Shown: in pieces, positions 11,345-22,760 of the stretch
Position numbering within the stretch: the stretch's first letter is position 1
How the letters are laid out: each line of letters begins with the position of its first letter
DNA from: Selaginella moellendorffii
Taxonomy: Eukaryota > Streptophyta > Lycopodiopsida > Selaginellales > Selaginellaceae
Assembly: GCF_000143415.4 (NCBI RefSeq)
Contig: NW_003314352.1
Span: 322,402-386,401, forward strand
Direction of reading: 5' to 3'
Length of the DNA stretch: 64,000 nucleotides
Program-made: the position numbers and the translations under genes
The notes under the pieces: model-generated
Databases searched by the model: none
What the model was told of the DNA's origin: nothing
What the model saw: only the letters and a program-made list of their open reading frames with translations

Positions 11345-12482
11345 TGTAAGGAACCAACTCCTTAAAGTGTTGTAGGCTAAAGGATCCCCGAAAGCACGAC
11401 CGAAATGATAAAGAGTTCATCGGATGGGATCGAGTCTGAGATTGAGTCCAAGACCAACTCTGAGACCGAGTTTGAGATAGAGTCCGGGATCAAGTCCGAG
11501 GTCGACTCCGAGGCCGATTTCGAGATCGAGTTTGAGACCAAGTTCGAGACAGAGTCCGAGATCCGAGATCGAGTCCAAGACTGAGTCTGAGGTTGAGCTT
11601 GAAGCCGAGTCCGAGATCGGGTCCGAGGTTGAGTTCGAGACCGAGTCCAAAGTCGGGTCCGAGATCGAGTCCAAGATCGAGTCCGAAACCGAGTCCAAGT
11701 ACTAATATAGGTCAAGGGGTGAAAGCCTAAAGCGTGTGTCTCCTGGGGGGGGGGGGCGCTGTAGGGGGTTCCAAAAGTATAGTAGGGATAGTGAGGTCCA
11801 AGAACTAGTTTTGAAAGAACTCTTCAGTGGTGCTTCCAAACTGACTTGAGGTTGAGACTGGGACCGAGGGGCCTTGGGTGGGAGTGAGCATGGACTCGGG
11901 TAGTGCCGGAGGGGCCACCCAAGGAAGTGCTCAAGAGCAGCTCCCACTCCTGGAAGGGAAACTGACTGTGGTGCTTTCGGCTTATGTGGAGTGGTGCCCC
12001 ACTTGAGTGCTTTATGGCTCATCGGTCCTTGCCCTTCTTAGGGGCTTAAGCCTTTCCTTTGGGATGAAAGTGGGGGGTAGAGGTACCTATACCCGGCCGT
12101 TAGACCACGATGTTTTGCCCTGGCATCCCGAAGCAAGTGTTGCACCCAAGGCTTGGGATTTAGAGGGTCCCATGATCAAGTTTTGTTGTACCAAGGGATG
12201 TTAGGATGGTGTGTTTGGCTGCTTGTGCCTGCATGGAGTGTAACTGAACCTTTAAGTCCAATCTAACTTGGGGAGGGGGATTGGAAGAGATTTGGGAATT
12301 TGTGGATGGATACTAACACTCTGTTGCTCATGCAGTGAGTAGCTGAAACTAAGTAGGACCAAGTAGGAGCTGGTACAATATGCGAGAACTTTGGCGAGGG
12401 AACTTAGCTAAAAGCCAAGGCAGTGTTAGTTGGATAAACGAGGTAAACTAACAAATTGGAAAGAAAAAATTTGTGGCTTACA
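11345..12482. mobile_element. Solo LTR, family C (copy 1)
   Basis: Starts TGTAAGGAACC and ends GTGGCTTACA, so the ends are short inverted repeats with the TG..CA of LTRs. It is flanked by agctt on the left and agctc on the right, a near-perfect 5-base target duplication. It aligns throughout with the copy at 17108-18133. About 11430-11700 is a GA-rich minisatellite built of gagtccgag / gagaccgag units; a G homopolymer near 11747-11756 precedes a conserved block gggttccaaaagtatagta. Long open frames inside reflect the minisatellite, not genes. Confidence 0.75.
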
Positions 12483-12509
12483 AGCTCCCCCTACAACAGC
12501 TAGAGTGGT

Positions 12510-12880
12510 GGCACTCGCTAGCAATTGATTTACCACATGAGGAGGAGTGGTGCTATGGCTCTCTCTACAGCAAGTTTGAATGGTAGAGGTCACCACCACC
12601 TAAGCTACCACATGAGTGAGAGCAATGCCATGGCTCCCCCTATAATAAGTCCAAGTGGTGGAGCTCACCACCACCTAAGCTGCCACATGAGGAAGAGCAA
12701 TACCATGGCTCCTCCTATGACAAGTTTAAGTGGTGGAACTCACCACCACCTAAGTTGCCATATGAGAGGGAGTAACACTGTGGCTCCCCCCATGGCCACT
12801 TTAAGTGGTGGTGTTCACCACCACTTGAGTTGCCATGTAAGGGGGTGTGGTGCTATGGCTCCTCCTATAATAGTTTGAAA
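12510..12880 (+). repeat. 75-base tandem repeat, about five units
   Basis: Units contain the core caccaccacct.agttgccacatga, then atggctcc, then agtggtgg. The period is 25 codons, so one frame stays open across the array (12525-12878) and would encode repeats of the form HHHLSCHMRxSNxMAPP. I see no promoter, splice sites or homologous family that would make it a gene; it may be a satellite inside retroelement debris. Confidence 0.7.
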
Positions 12881-15745
12881 TAGTGGAAGCATGGTGGTGT
12901 TGAGTGTGGTAGCTTTGATTCATGGCCGATTCTTGCACTTAGCCACCTTGATTTGCAATTATTGATCTTAAGTTTTTTTTTTTTAGGTTTATGTTTACTC
13001 TTTCTAGACTTTAGTGAGTTGCTAAAATATGTGCAAGAAGGTAATATTTATCAAAAATATTGCTATCTATACCATGAGGAATATAAGCATAACATGGGCA
13101 AGAGAACCCTTCTCAAGATTCATCAAACAATCCTTAAAAAAGCAAGCAAATTGAGAATCTTGAGCAAACAAAGAATCCCAAATTTCTTGGAGATGAGTTT
13201 GAGGAGGAAGAGGAGCAATAATAAGATGAAGAAGAGAAAGATGACAGTTTTGACCCTTTGGAGAGTCAAGTTGCACAAACAAGATCAACAATAGAAGAAC
13301 CATATAAAGCCAAGAATGGGGTTAAAACAAAAAAAGTGGAAAGAAAAGCCATGAGTACGAGAAGAAGTTCTAGATACAAACTCATTTGATTATCCTTTGA
13401 AGTTCAAAGTGGAGGTTGTCTCAGATTTGTTACAATAACTGACAATCAAAAAGAAAGTTCCACCTCCCTAAGTGCCTTTATGTCAGATGATCTTGAATCT
13501 AGTGATGCAATCAATGATTGACATTGTGGACTAACTTAAGTTTTCCATTCAATAACAAGATTTTATGCAAATAGAGTCTAAGTTTATTGTGGCAAGGTCT
13601 AGCACTCTTAAATGAAAAAAGAGTTTTCTAGAATGAGACATGGTAGTGATTTGACATGGAATTCAAGGCCACTTTAAAGGATAAAACTTATGCCAAATGG
13701 AAGGAGGTTTTTTCCAATTAAATGTTACTTGTATGGGAAGGAAATCACCAACTCAAAGCATGGTTTTCATGGATATGAAAAGATTTGAGATACTCTATTA
13801 TAGTAGATGTTGCGGTGATAGAGTTCCATGATAAAGATTGTGTAGCACTCATTGCAACTTTAACTTCAGTGAATAGATATGCTTATTTATTCTTTATATT
13901 CTTTATTGACATAATTTTTCTTATGTAAGTAACATTGTCTCATTTGGTTTCATTAACTATTTATAGAAAGTATCTAAATTTGCTAATTTAGTATATCTAC
14001 GGAATGTAGAGATTGTTTTGAACACAATGGTGTTGATCTTGTGCCCAAATTCACAATATAATGCCATTCCATATTTAGTAAGTTTCACACTTGTGTTAAA
14101 AACTAACTTTTGGTATTAAATGTGAGTAAAGGTGAAAGCTCAAAACATGCATTCCCTAGGGTGGGGTGGGGTGGGGGGTTTCAAATGTATAGTAGGGATA
14201 ATGGGTAACTTGGGAATCTTGTCTATCTTTGTTTTGCATCTAATTTGGGTCTAAGCCCAAATTCTACATTATGTTAATTAGTGAAGTACTTATATCCTCA
14301 AGTTAGGCCACTAGTATGTTAAAAATAACTTTAAACTCCATTTAGCTCCATTTTGGGTGTTGCTCCTGATATTGGGATGTTGGAAGCTTTAAAATTGCTC
14401 TAATATCACTCTATATTCCTATCCTATCACTCTTGGTCCTTGGCTGTAAGCTTGGGAATTTGGCTCCATTCTTTCATTCAATGGCTTGAGGCTCTAAAAC
14501 TCAAGTTCCGCTCTATTGTACTTAGGCACGTGGCATGTGGCACGTGGCATATAGAGGGATTAGGTTCCAATTCGTAGTTATTCTATAGTAAATCACCATA
14601 GGATAAAAGGTGAAAACTATATGTGTTATAATGAAAAAATTCTAAATATCGAGGTTTTTAAGTAGTATAAGTTAATTCTCAAGGAGCTAAAGAAGTTTAT
14701 GTATTGCTACTCTCAAATTTCCTCTATTGGTGAACATTCACATCAAGTATGTAAATTTTTTTTTATCTTTTTGGTGCTCACTTATTAAATAATTTTTTAG
14801 ACTTAGTTATCCTTGACTTCCTTTTAGCTTCATCAAAGCTACTAAGTGGGATAATGAAAAAAAATTGACAATAGTGATCTAACCTAACTTTATTCTAGTA
14901 TTAGTCTTGTAAATGGATTTTATGGGACTTTCAATTGATGTTTAGCTTTTAGGACAATATCATAAACAGTTAAAATGGTAAAGGTGTTTTCTAGAGTTCA
15001 TTTATCCTAATTGAAGATTATATACTAGAGTCACAACAAGTTGGGGTTTCAGAGGCAACAAGCAAGTATGTTTAAAGTTTTTGTGTTTCTTAATTAGTAA
15101 TTGATTTTGCAATATATATCAAAGCAATTATTCCACAAAAGAATGGAAGCAAGGAACCTTTCATCAAATCTTTTCCAATATAAACTAGCCAACATTGCCA
15201 TGGATGCAAAGCTTGGTAATCATTTCTTTTTAAACAAGAAAATATCTTTAATAATTTTTATAGGTGATCTTTTTTGCAAAAGTCAAAAGCTTTGGTAGAC
15301 ATAGTTGTGCGAGGCTTTTGCCATGAGGGTGGTTGTATTTTTTACTTCTTTAGTGGTATAAAGGTTTTCTTAGTTGCTTCTCAACACAATAGTCACAATG
15401 CCTTTAGACTAAATTGTGATCCTAACATTGTGCAATGGCTTTAGTGTGTTATTATAATGAAAGTTTCTGATGATATGCCATCCCATACGAAGGCTATAGT
15501 TGAGTTTATGAAGAGGTATTTGAAGCATTAAAACATATGTATTAAGGAGAAGTCAACTTTCATGTCAAAACTTGTTGATGATCATACACAAGAGAAGAGA
15601 GAAAAACAAAAAAGGTGAGAGAGAAGAAGAAAGCAACTTAATTCTTTTATATATATGGATTGTGTATGGATTTGATATATAATTTATTATAGTTATAATA
15701 ATATGTGATATTATATAATATAATATATAGTTGTAGTAATTACAT
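12881..15745. other. Degenerate repeat-derived region
   Basis: AT-rich, without an intact frame. A fragment at about 14125-14205 (gtgaaagctcaaaacatgc, later tatagtagggataatggg) matches the middle of the family C LTR. The rest, including short frames at 12953-13294 and 15101-15298, looks like old transposon sequence that I cannot classify. Confidence 0.45.
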
Positions 15746-15921
15746 TGTGAGGTCCAAGTGTACAGTTACGATGCCGTATACTAATATTAGCATAATGGGA
15801 TTTTGGTAGTTATTAGATTGGTTTCAATACAAACCACTCGCTCCTATATATAAGTTAGGATTTTTGGGCTAATTGATATATGCATTTTCTGTATTCCCTT
15901 TCCATATTCCATGCACTCATA
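15746..15921 (+). repeat. 5' LTR of gypsy element A
   Basis: Pairs with 23220-23395 at equal length. It contains tatatataag as a probable TATA element and is followed by TTGGTGGAAGTGAG, presumably the primer-binding site; I could not assign the tRNA. Confidence 0.7.
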
Positions 15922-16679
15922 TTGGTGGAAGTGAGAAGCACCTTTAATTATCCTTGAGGAGTGCTTGAATTTTGGATATTGGTTTAGATCTAACTTTTGC
16001 ATTATTTAGATCTCTCTTTCCTTCTACATTTTTTTCATTTCTCTTCTTTTACTCTTTCCTTTTCATTCATCTTCATAGCAGAGTAGCAATTTCCTCCTCC
16101 TTTGATTCTAAAGTAACAGTTAGTGCAATTATGCTTTATTTCGTTAAAGTGGGACTTATTCAGTAAAGTGGGACATTAATTAGCATGTGTCCACATGCCA
16201 TTTCCTAGTACTTAATTAATATTTATTAATATTTCTATCAGTTTTTTAATTTATTTTTTTATATTTCACAATATTATAACACAAAATCATATGAAAAGTT
16301 TTTAATTTATAAATTATAAAGTTAAAAATTCAATTTTTTATTGTTGTTATAAAAATGGCATGTGGCCACACACCATAAGTGGGATAATGAAAAGTCCCAC
16401 TTTAACGAAATAAAGCATAATTCTTTAATGCTATGTGCTTGTAATTGAACAACTAAACTCAGTTGATGGTGGCATTTATGACACATGGTACAGCTCCTCT
16501 TGCTTTTGGTGCCAATCTTTGTGTCCAGCCAAAGTTCTTTCATAGGAATCCTAGGGATGATATGTATTATTGGTTCAATCACTTCACAGTGATTGCTATA
16601 TATTATTCTTGGGATGATGCTTAACATTTATGTGAGTTTCTCACGTGTCTCCAAAAGATAGCGCTGTAGTGGTACAATG

Positions 16680-16900
16680 GTTTGAGCACAGCCACTCATA
16701 GGGATTGGAGTGTTCACCCGGACGTCTTCAAATTTGTATTTAGTTATGCCGATGATTGTGATGATACCTTCCAACAATTGCATTATCTTCGTCAAAGGCC
16801 ATCTGAGTTGATGATGCAATTTAGTGTTCATTTTCAAAACCTCTTGCTTCGTGTGGAGCCAAATATGTTCGAGCGGATCAAGCTAGGAATGTTATGGCTA
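16680..16900 (+). pseudogene. gag remnant of gypsy element A
   Basis: Frames around here read SYADDCDDTFQQLHYLRQR and SELMMQFSVHFQNLLL, resembling the retrotransposon gag domain (short helix, then a variable-length filament-forming part). Matching DNA occurs in the second copy at 60660-60850. No intact frame remains. Confidence 0.55.
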
Positions 16901-17107
16901 GCACAATTCCAACTAGGGATGTTCATCCAATCAAGGCTCTTGTTCGTGATTGGTTACCTAAAGATATTAAGATTTTACGTGCAAACGTCAAGGAGATGTA
17001 GGAAAATGGTGTTATTTGAAAGTTGTGGAATCAGGGCATGTGAACCTCATCTTGTGACAAAGCTTGATGGGAGTATTTGTTTTTGTATTGACTATCGTCT
17101 ATTAAAC

Positions 17108-18133
17108 TGTAAGGAACCGACTCCCCGAGGTGTCGTAGGCTAAAAGATCCCCGAAAGCATGACCGAAATGACAAAGAGTTCATCGGATGGGACCAAGTCG
17201 GAGATCGAGTCCAAGACCAACCCTGAGACCGAGTTCGAGACAGAGTCCGAGATCCGAATTGGGTCTGAGACCGAGTCCGAGGTCAAGTCCGAAGTCGAGT
17301 CCGAGATCAGGTCCAAGATCGAGTCCGAGACCAAGTCTGAATACTAATACGGGTCAAGGGGTGAAAGCTTAAAGCATGCGTCTCCCAGGGGGGGGGGACT
17401 GCAGGGGGTTCCAAAAGTATAGTATGGATAGTGAGGTCCAAGAACCAGTCTTGAAGGAACTCTCCAGTGGTGCTTCCAAACTGACTTGAGGTTGAGACTG
17501 GGGCCGAGGGGCCTTGGGTGGGAGTGAGCATAGACTCAGGTAGTGTTGAAGGGACCACCCAAGGAAGTGCTAAAGAGCAGCTTCCACTCCCGAAAGGGAA
17601 ACCGACTGCAGTCCTCCCGGCTCATGTGGAGTGGTGCCCCACTTAAGTACCTTATGGCTCATTGGTCCTCGCCCTTCCTAGGGGCTTGGGCCTTCCCTTC
17701 AAGATGGAAGTGGGGAGGTAGAGGTACCCATACCGGGCCGTTATGCCACGGTGTTTTGCCCCGGTGTCCTGAAGCAAGTGTTGCACCCAAGGCTTGAGAT
17801 TTAGAGGGTCCCATAATCAAGTCTTGTTGTACCAAAGGAGGTTAGGAACCTGGAGGCTTGGTGTGCTTGGTTGCTTGTGCCTGCGGGGAGTGTAGCCGAA
17901 CCTTAAGTCTAGTCTAACCCGGGGAGGGGGATTGGGAGTGATTTGGGAATTTGTGGATGGATGGCTAACGCTCCGTTGCTCGTGTAGTGAGTAGCTGAAA
18001 CCAAGTAGGACCAAGTAGGAGCTGGTACAATAGGCGGGAACCTTGGCGAGGGAACTTAGCAAAAGCCAAGGCAGTGTTGGTCGGATAGACGAGGTAAGCT
18101 GACAAATTGGAAAGGAAAAATTTGTGGCTTACA
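17108..18133. mobile_element. Solo LTR, family C (copy 2), inserted in gypsy reverse transcriptase
   Basis: Starts TGTAAGGAACC and ends GTGGCTTACA. It is flanked by a perfect 5-base duplication, taaac at 17103-17107 and 18134-18138. Removing it restores the reverse transcriptase motif (DYRLLN then EVTIPDVYPL). The GA-rich minisatellite lies at about 17190-17345, followed by a G run and the conserved gggttccaaaagtatagta block, as in copy 1. Confidence 0.9.
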
Positions 18134-18239
18134 TAAACGAAGTGACAATCCCGGATGTGTACCCTCTTACTCACACTATTGATCTTTTAGATTGTCTGAG
18201 GAGAAGTCGTTGTTTCATCAAGCTAGATCTTGTTTCTGG
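18083..18239. repeat. Left copy of 157-base direct duplication around the Penelope insertion
   Basis: Matches 20585-20741 over 157 bases with no gap and about ten differences, nine of which I score as transitions. The repeat spans the last 51 bases of the solo LTR, its target duplication and about 100 bases of gypsy reverse transcriptase. Confidence 0.88.
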
Positions 18240-20584
18240 TTAAGCAGATCGACTAGGCCATTTTCGGTACATTCGTCCAAGGCGTAGGATCATCCGCTCG
18301 GTAACCCGGTACCGACCATGACCAAAACAATTTCCCTAAGCAATTCCTATAGCACCTCCTACGGTTTGGGTATCCGGGGGGTACCTGTATCATGGAAGAC
18401 GAGGATTAGTAATGCAATCTCCACTAGCTCTATCTCTCATTTTGTGAAAGTATGAAGCTAGGTTTCTAAACTGAACTGAGATTTGCATGACTGATGCTCG
18501 CAAGCCAATGTACTCACTTACATGCCCGGGCCGCACATCAGAAGTGACTTCCAAAGATTAGAGCTAAGGAGCATGCTCAACCTGATCGCTATCCGTTGAC
18601 TCATGGATCTCGCTGTTTGGACCAGTCGCAGTCATCGTGTCTTTTTTCTAAGCGGATGATTAGAAGCTGGAACAGTCAATATCACAAGCACTACCTGGGC
18701 AGAGTCAGTGAGAGCCCCTTGTGTCGCTGTGGTGTTTAGTTCCAGCGCTCTGGCCAAGAGAGATTCCTACAGGCCAAGGGTAAAAGGACGCAGAAAAATG
18801 AATCGTTTGTACCCGTTTTTGCATGGCCAGGAATGCGGTAGTGAGATTCCTCATGACCTTAGTGGTGAGTGTAAGCTCGTTTTGAGCTATCCCCAAACAA
18901 ACACTTCGTTGGTGCTGCTCATTCTTGCGGTGCGCAATGAAGCAGTTGTTGATCCTGGAGTGGGCGGGAAGTGTGCGTGGTTGTGCTAGCACACAGCCTT
19001 GCAGCAGCCCAAGCTTGCTCTGCTTGTGGATGTGCTCCTGGAGAATACGGCAGCAGCGGATGCAAGTGAGAAACCCTAACGTTAGGGTTTTTCCCGTCGC
19101 TTCATACCTTTCGGTGTGAGAAAATCCAGCGCCCGTAGCCATGAAGTCAAATAGCTATAGCTTGTAATTAGGTTTGCCTATCTGTACGGCGTGTTTCTTC
19201 GCGTGAGATTCTGTAAGGAATCCAAGGTTTTGTTTTTTACCATGCCACATCTACTCATGTGTCCCATTACTTTATCCATGGGGAAAACAGAGTTTTCTGT
19301 AAGTAAGGTTTCCTTTAAAAATTATTTTTAAGGAAGACTTTTGTGATTAAGCGTGGGATCTGCCTCAGAATGAGAGAGCAGCAACTTGTGTTGTATTTTC
19401 ATTTACTAATCAAAACACAGTTGTAGTCAATGGTACGTCTACACATTTTAGTTCAACGCATAACCAAGGACTGCATGGTAAGTTTGGGGGAACTAATTCT
19501 TTTGTTCACAGTCCAAAAAGGCATAAATATCGAATCTATTATGTTTCGATATGATGCTAAAGTGATGGATAGTCCTGTCAGAAGACAGAGTTCCTGGTGC
19601 TCAACTTGAGTTTGCTGAGTCGTCGAGCTGTGGTGGGCGATTGGCCAGTTCTCTCCAGATGTCAAAGAGAATTTCCATGACTGCTTGCACCGGTGTTAGG
19701 GGGCTGGTGAGAATGATACGATCCAGACCACTAAGGATGAGTCGTCTCAATGCATAGCGATGGAATCCTTTTTCCACGAAGCATTCAACGAGATTATCAA
19801 TCTCGAGGATGACACCACCGGCAATGTTAATCAGATAGAAAAGCGCAAAGACTTGCCCCAGGATTACTTTGGATGAGTTTGCAACGGGGTGATTTGAATC
19901 TCGATGAATGTACAACGAGACTTTGAATGGAAGTGATTGGCGTTTGTCATATTTTGTGGTTAAGAAAGTACCATCAACCCATATGATCTGGATCTGAAGG
20001 CTCAAGAAGTGAGCAGACAGATTCACGAGTGAGCCGTCCGTGCCTATGAATGGATTATCCATCTCATTTTGCATGGCAAGAAATCGTAATGGATATATCC
20101 AGAACAGATTTCCTTTGGATTCGACTTGATCAGGGTCAAGGAAGTGGAGGATCATGGGGTTATTCATTGACACCAGATCGTCCATGTACCGGAAAGTGTG
20201 TTCAAATAGGCACAACAGATCGTACTGGCCTAAACGAGCGAGTCGAGTGATAAAGTTATACTCGAAATAGAATAGGTATAGGTTACACCACAAAGGCGAG
20301 CACGAAAAGCCCATAGGAATCCCTCGGACTTGTCTCCATACTCTATTACCTAGCCGGACGTATGTGTTCCAGATGATAAAGTGATTTAGCTCGATGACTT
20401 TCGTTGGATCCATTCTGGTGGCCTTTACTGATGAGTGGTGTAGAGGTTTCCATTCGGCCTCAAGTTCGCCGTTCTTCTTTTGAATCAGAAAAAGGTCTTT
20501 ATGGAGGTGGTTTTGGTGCATGAATGCCAAATTGACAAGGTTTGTCATGGCCATTGTGAGGCCTTGATTTCCCTCGAGGGGGAT
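18240..20584 (-). mobile_element. Penelope-like retroelement fragment
   Basis: A 2.3-kb segment lying exactly between two 157-base direct repeats inside the gypsy polymerase gene. On the minus strand it carries an open reverse transcriptase of Penelope type (separate entry), whose N-terminal part is cut off at the 20584 junction, the usual 5' truncation. About 1.36 kb of sequence downstream of the stop (18240-19600) has no recognised gene; it contains a telomere-like palindrome, aaccctaacgttagggtt, at about 19073-19090. No GIY-YIG endonuclease domain was recognised on either side, so this may be an endonuclease-less element or a truncated one. Confidence 0.65.
19601..20584 (-). CDS. Penelope-like reverse transcriptase, 5'-truncated but open
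   Basis: About 320 codons without a stop. Motifs in order: KVIELNHFIIWNTYV (RT3 region), RGIPMGFSCSPLWCNLYLF (RT4), FRYMDDL with the catalytic YMDD (about 20174-20194), LSLQIQI, then TTKYDKRQSLPFK and HRDSNHPV (the RT7 region typical of Penelope elements), and a thumb-like tail (EIDNLVECFVEKGFHRYAL). This pattern differs from LTR, LINE and group II intron polymerases. The N-terminal part is missing at the insertion junction; an internal ATG at 20552-20554 would give 317 residues. It is striking that the frame is intact while the surrounding gypsy gene is full of stops. Confidence 0.72.
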   Translation of the reverse strand: MPLEGNQGLTMAMTNLVNLAFMHQNHLHKDLFLIQKKNGELEAEWKPLHHSSVKATRMDPTKVIELNHFIIWNTYVRLGNRVWRQVRGIPMGFSCSPLWCNLYLFYFEYNFITRLARLGQYDLLCLFEHTFRYMDDLVSMNNPMILHFLDPDQVESKGNLFWIYPLRFLAMQNEMDNPFIGTDGSLVNLSAHFLSLQIQIIWVDGTFLTTKYDKRQSLPFKVSLYIHRDSNHPVANSSKVILGQVFALFYLINIAGGVILEIDNLVECFVEKGFHRYALRRLILSGLDRIILTSPLTPVQAVMEILFDIWRELANRPPQLDDSANSS

Positions 20585-20741
20585 GGATAGATGAGGTAAG
20601 CTAACAAATTGGAAAGGAAAAAATTGTGGCTTACATAAACGAAGTGACAATCCCAGATGTGTACCCTCTTACTCACACTGCTGATCTTTTAAATTGTCTA
20701 AGGAGAAGTCGTTGTTTCATCAAGCTAGATTTTGTTTTTGG
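20585..20741. repeat. Right copy of 157-base direct duplication
   Basis: Mate of 18083-18239. It reads directly into the downstream gypsy reverse transcriptase, so this copy holds the original right-hand continuation. Confidence 0.88.
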
Positions 20742-21340
20742 GTACTAGCAAGTACTAATAGCTAAAGAAAATATTTTTAAAACTGTTTTTCATACATTAT
20801 TTGGTTTGTATGAATTTTTGGTGATACCATTTGGTTTGAACAATGCTCAAGCAACTTTCTAGTAAATGATAGACAAAGTTCTTTACTATATGCTGGAGGT
20901 GACTGCTGACTTCATTGATGATGTCTTGATCCACTCAAAGGGGACGTGAGAGGAACACGTCCATGATGTTTGTAAAGTGTTGGATTGGCTACGAAACGTT
21001 AGTTTAAAGCTGAAGCGGTCAAAATGCATGTTTGGGTTTAAAAACACGAGTTATCTTGGGTATTGTATTTTTCGTGAGGGTTTGCAAGTTGATCCTGATA
21101 AACTTGTGATTGTTCTAAAGTTCCTTACTTCGAAGTATGTGAATGATGTGCAACGCTTCTTGGGCAAACTGTAGTATCTCAGTTGTTTTATGGATTATCT
21201 TTCTAATCGCACTACACCATTGTGAGCATTGCTGAAGTCATTAATGTCATCATTCATCTGGTCTTTGGATTGTGAATGGGCATTTATATATCTCAAAAAG
21301 CTATTGTCGACTCCTCCGGTTTTGGCATATCTTAATTACA
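20636..21340 (+). pseudogene. Ty3/gypsy reverse transcriptase remnant
   Basis: Recognisable motifs with stops and shifts between them: EVTIPDVYPLTH, CFIKLDFV, TLFGLYEFLVIPFGLNNAQ, VTADFIDDVLIHSKG (the FIDDVLI catalytic motif, usually YLDDVLI), LKLKRSKCMFG, YLGYCIFREGLQVDPDK and VNDVQRFLGKL. It continues toward a decayed RNase H. Confidence 0.85.
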
Positions 21341-21479
21341 CTCAACCCTTCATTTTGTGTGTGATGCTTCTGATATTAATCTTGGAGGAGTGTTGATACA
21401 AAGGACCTCGAGTGTGCTTAGTTAGCACCATCCCATTGCATATATAAGTTGTATATTACAACCAGTGGAAGTGAACTAC

Positions 21480-21720
21480 TCCACAACAAAAGAGTGTTTA
21501 GAAGCAGTCTAGGGTTTCGAGAAACTTCATGGTTTTCGAATGTTACTAGAAGGTGATTATGCCGTCATTACTTCTTTATTAAAGTGGAAGAACTTGGTTG
21601 GTTGTATTGCTTGGTGGGCTTTGAAGTTTCAAATATATGATTTTGATATTGTTCATCACCCGGGGAGTTCTATAGCTGATATTAATGCCTTTTTTCGAGC
21701 ACTTCTTCCTTCTTCACTCT
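21480..21720 (+). pseudogene. RNase H / connection region of gypsy element A
   Basis: Contains LKWKNLVGCIAWWALKFQ, then YDFDIVHHPGSS and ADINAFFRALL, corresponding to the usual conserved KNLTGRxxRW and EYDFxIxYxPG ... ADALSR blocks. Some catalytic positions are changed or in other frames. Confidence 0.75.
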
Positions 21721-22079
21721 TTTATCATGTTTTTAACAAGCCTGTTGTTCTAGCATCTGTGAATTTTTTAGACGAGGATTCTGTGTCATCGGTAGTTGTT
21801 ATACTTAACATTCAATGTCCACAAGGTGCAAAGAAAGATCTATCTTCTCTTAATGAAGTTTGCAAGGCTTAAAAGATTGAGCCATAGCTTCAAAGGTTTT
21901 AAGATGGTTTTGAAATTCTTGCATCACTTATTGATGACTTGCCATTCTGACGTTTATATTCTCAATATCACCTTGAAAATGGCCTTATTTATTTTGTGGG
22001 GACGGATCTTAATGATCATTTATGACTGGTGGTGCCTTCCATCTTTATTCCACGATTTCTCCATACTTACCATGATTCT

Positions 22080-22760
22080 CTTGTTTTAGGTGGGCATATG
22101 GACATTGTCATATGACTAAGAAGTTACACAGCTCTTTCTATTGACTAGAGATGCAATGTGATGTTATCCGGTATTTGCATAACTGCATTTGGTGCTAAGC
22201 TCGTAATACACCCCCCCATGTGGATAGTTAGAGTCAATTATAGTTTCCCATCTATTTGAGTTAGTAGCATTTGATCTTATGGGACCTTTTTCACGATCGA
22301 CTCCTGGCAATAAATATGTTATTATTGCTTCTAACTATTTGATTCATTAGGTGGAAGTTGGTAGCACCTCTACAACTTTTTTTGGATACTTCCTCCTTAA
22401 TTGAGTGGTGTTCTAGCATTTTTGTCTGGAGCGGATTCTTTCGGATAATGGTCCGGCATTTATAGTTGAGGCATTTCATGTTTTGACGTCTTGATTGGGA
22501 ATACACCACACTTTCACGAGTGTTTATCATCCATAGTCAAACAGTTTGGTGGAATGGCTCGTTTGGACATTCAAAGGAATGATCGCGAAGTATATGAACT
22601 TTTAAAATTCGAATTAGGATGGTTATTTACCATCTATTTAATATGCATATGTCATAGGGGTGTAGAGTTCTGTTGGTGCTTCACCATATAAACTCTTATA
22701 TAATCATGATCTAATTTTACCAACAGAGTTGAGTTTACTTTCACGATTGCCATGAGTTGT
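22080..22760 (+). pseudogene. Integrase remnant of gypsy element A
   Basis: Blocks in several frames: a zinc-binding region resembling LGGHMxxxxxxxxL ... DVIRYLHNC, then DLMGPFSRS, RILSDNGPAF and HHTFTSVYHP, which correspond to the D,D,E core. Farther on, GPYQV and MHVHQLKHF resemble the C-terminal domain near 22980-23090. Confidence 0.75.

Noticed and set aside
11377..11715. Arg/Ser/Thr-rich minus-strand frames
   Set aside because: Same minisatellite effect inside a solo LTR.
12525..12878. His-rich repeat frame as a gene
   Set aside because: No promoter, no conserved family and it lies in retroelement debris; listed only as a tandem repeat.
18240..20584. Hammerhead ribozyme in the Penelope-like segment
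   Set aside because: CTGATG occurs, for example near 18491 and 20428, but without the required GA extension, GAAA core and pairing stems.
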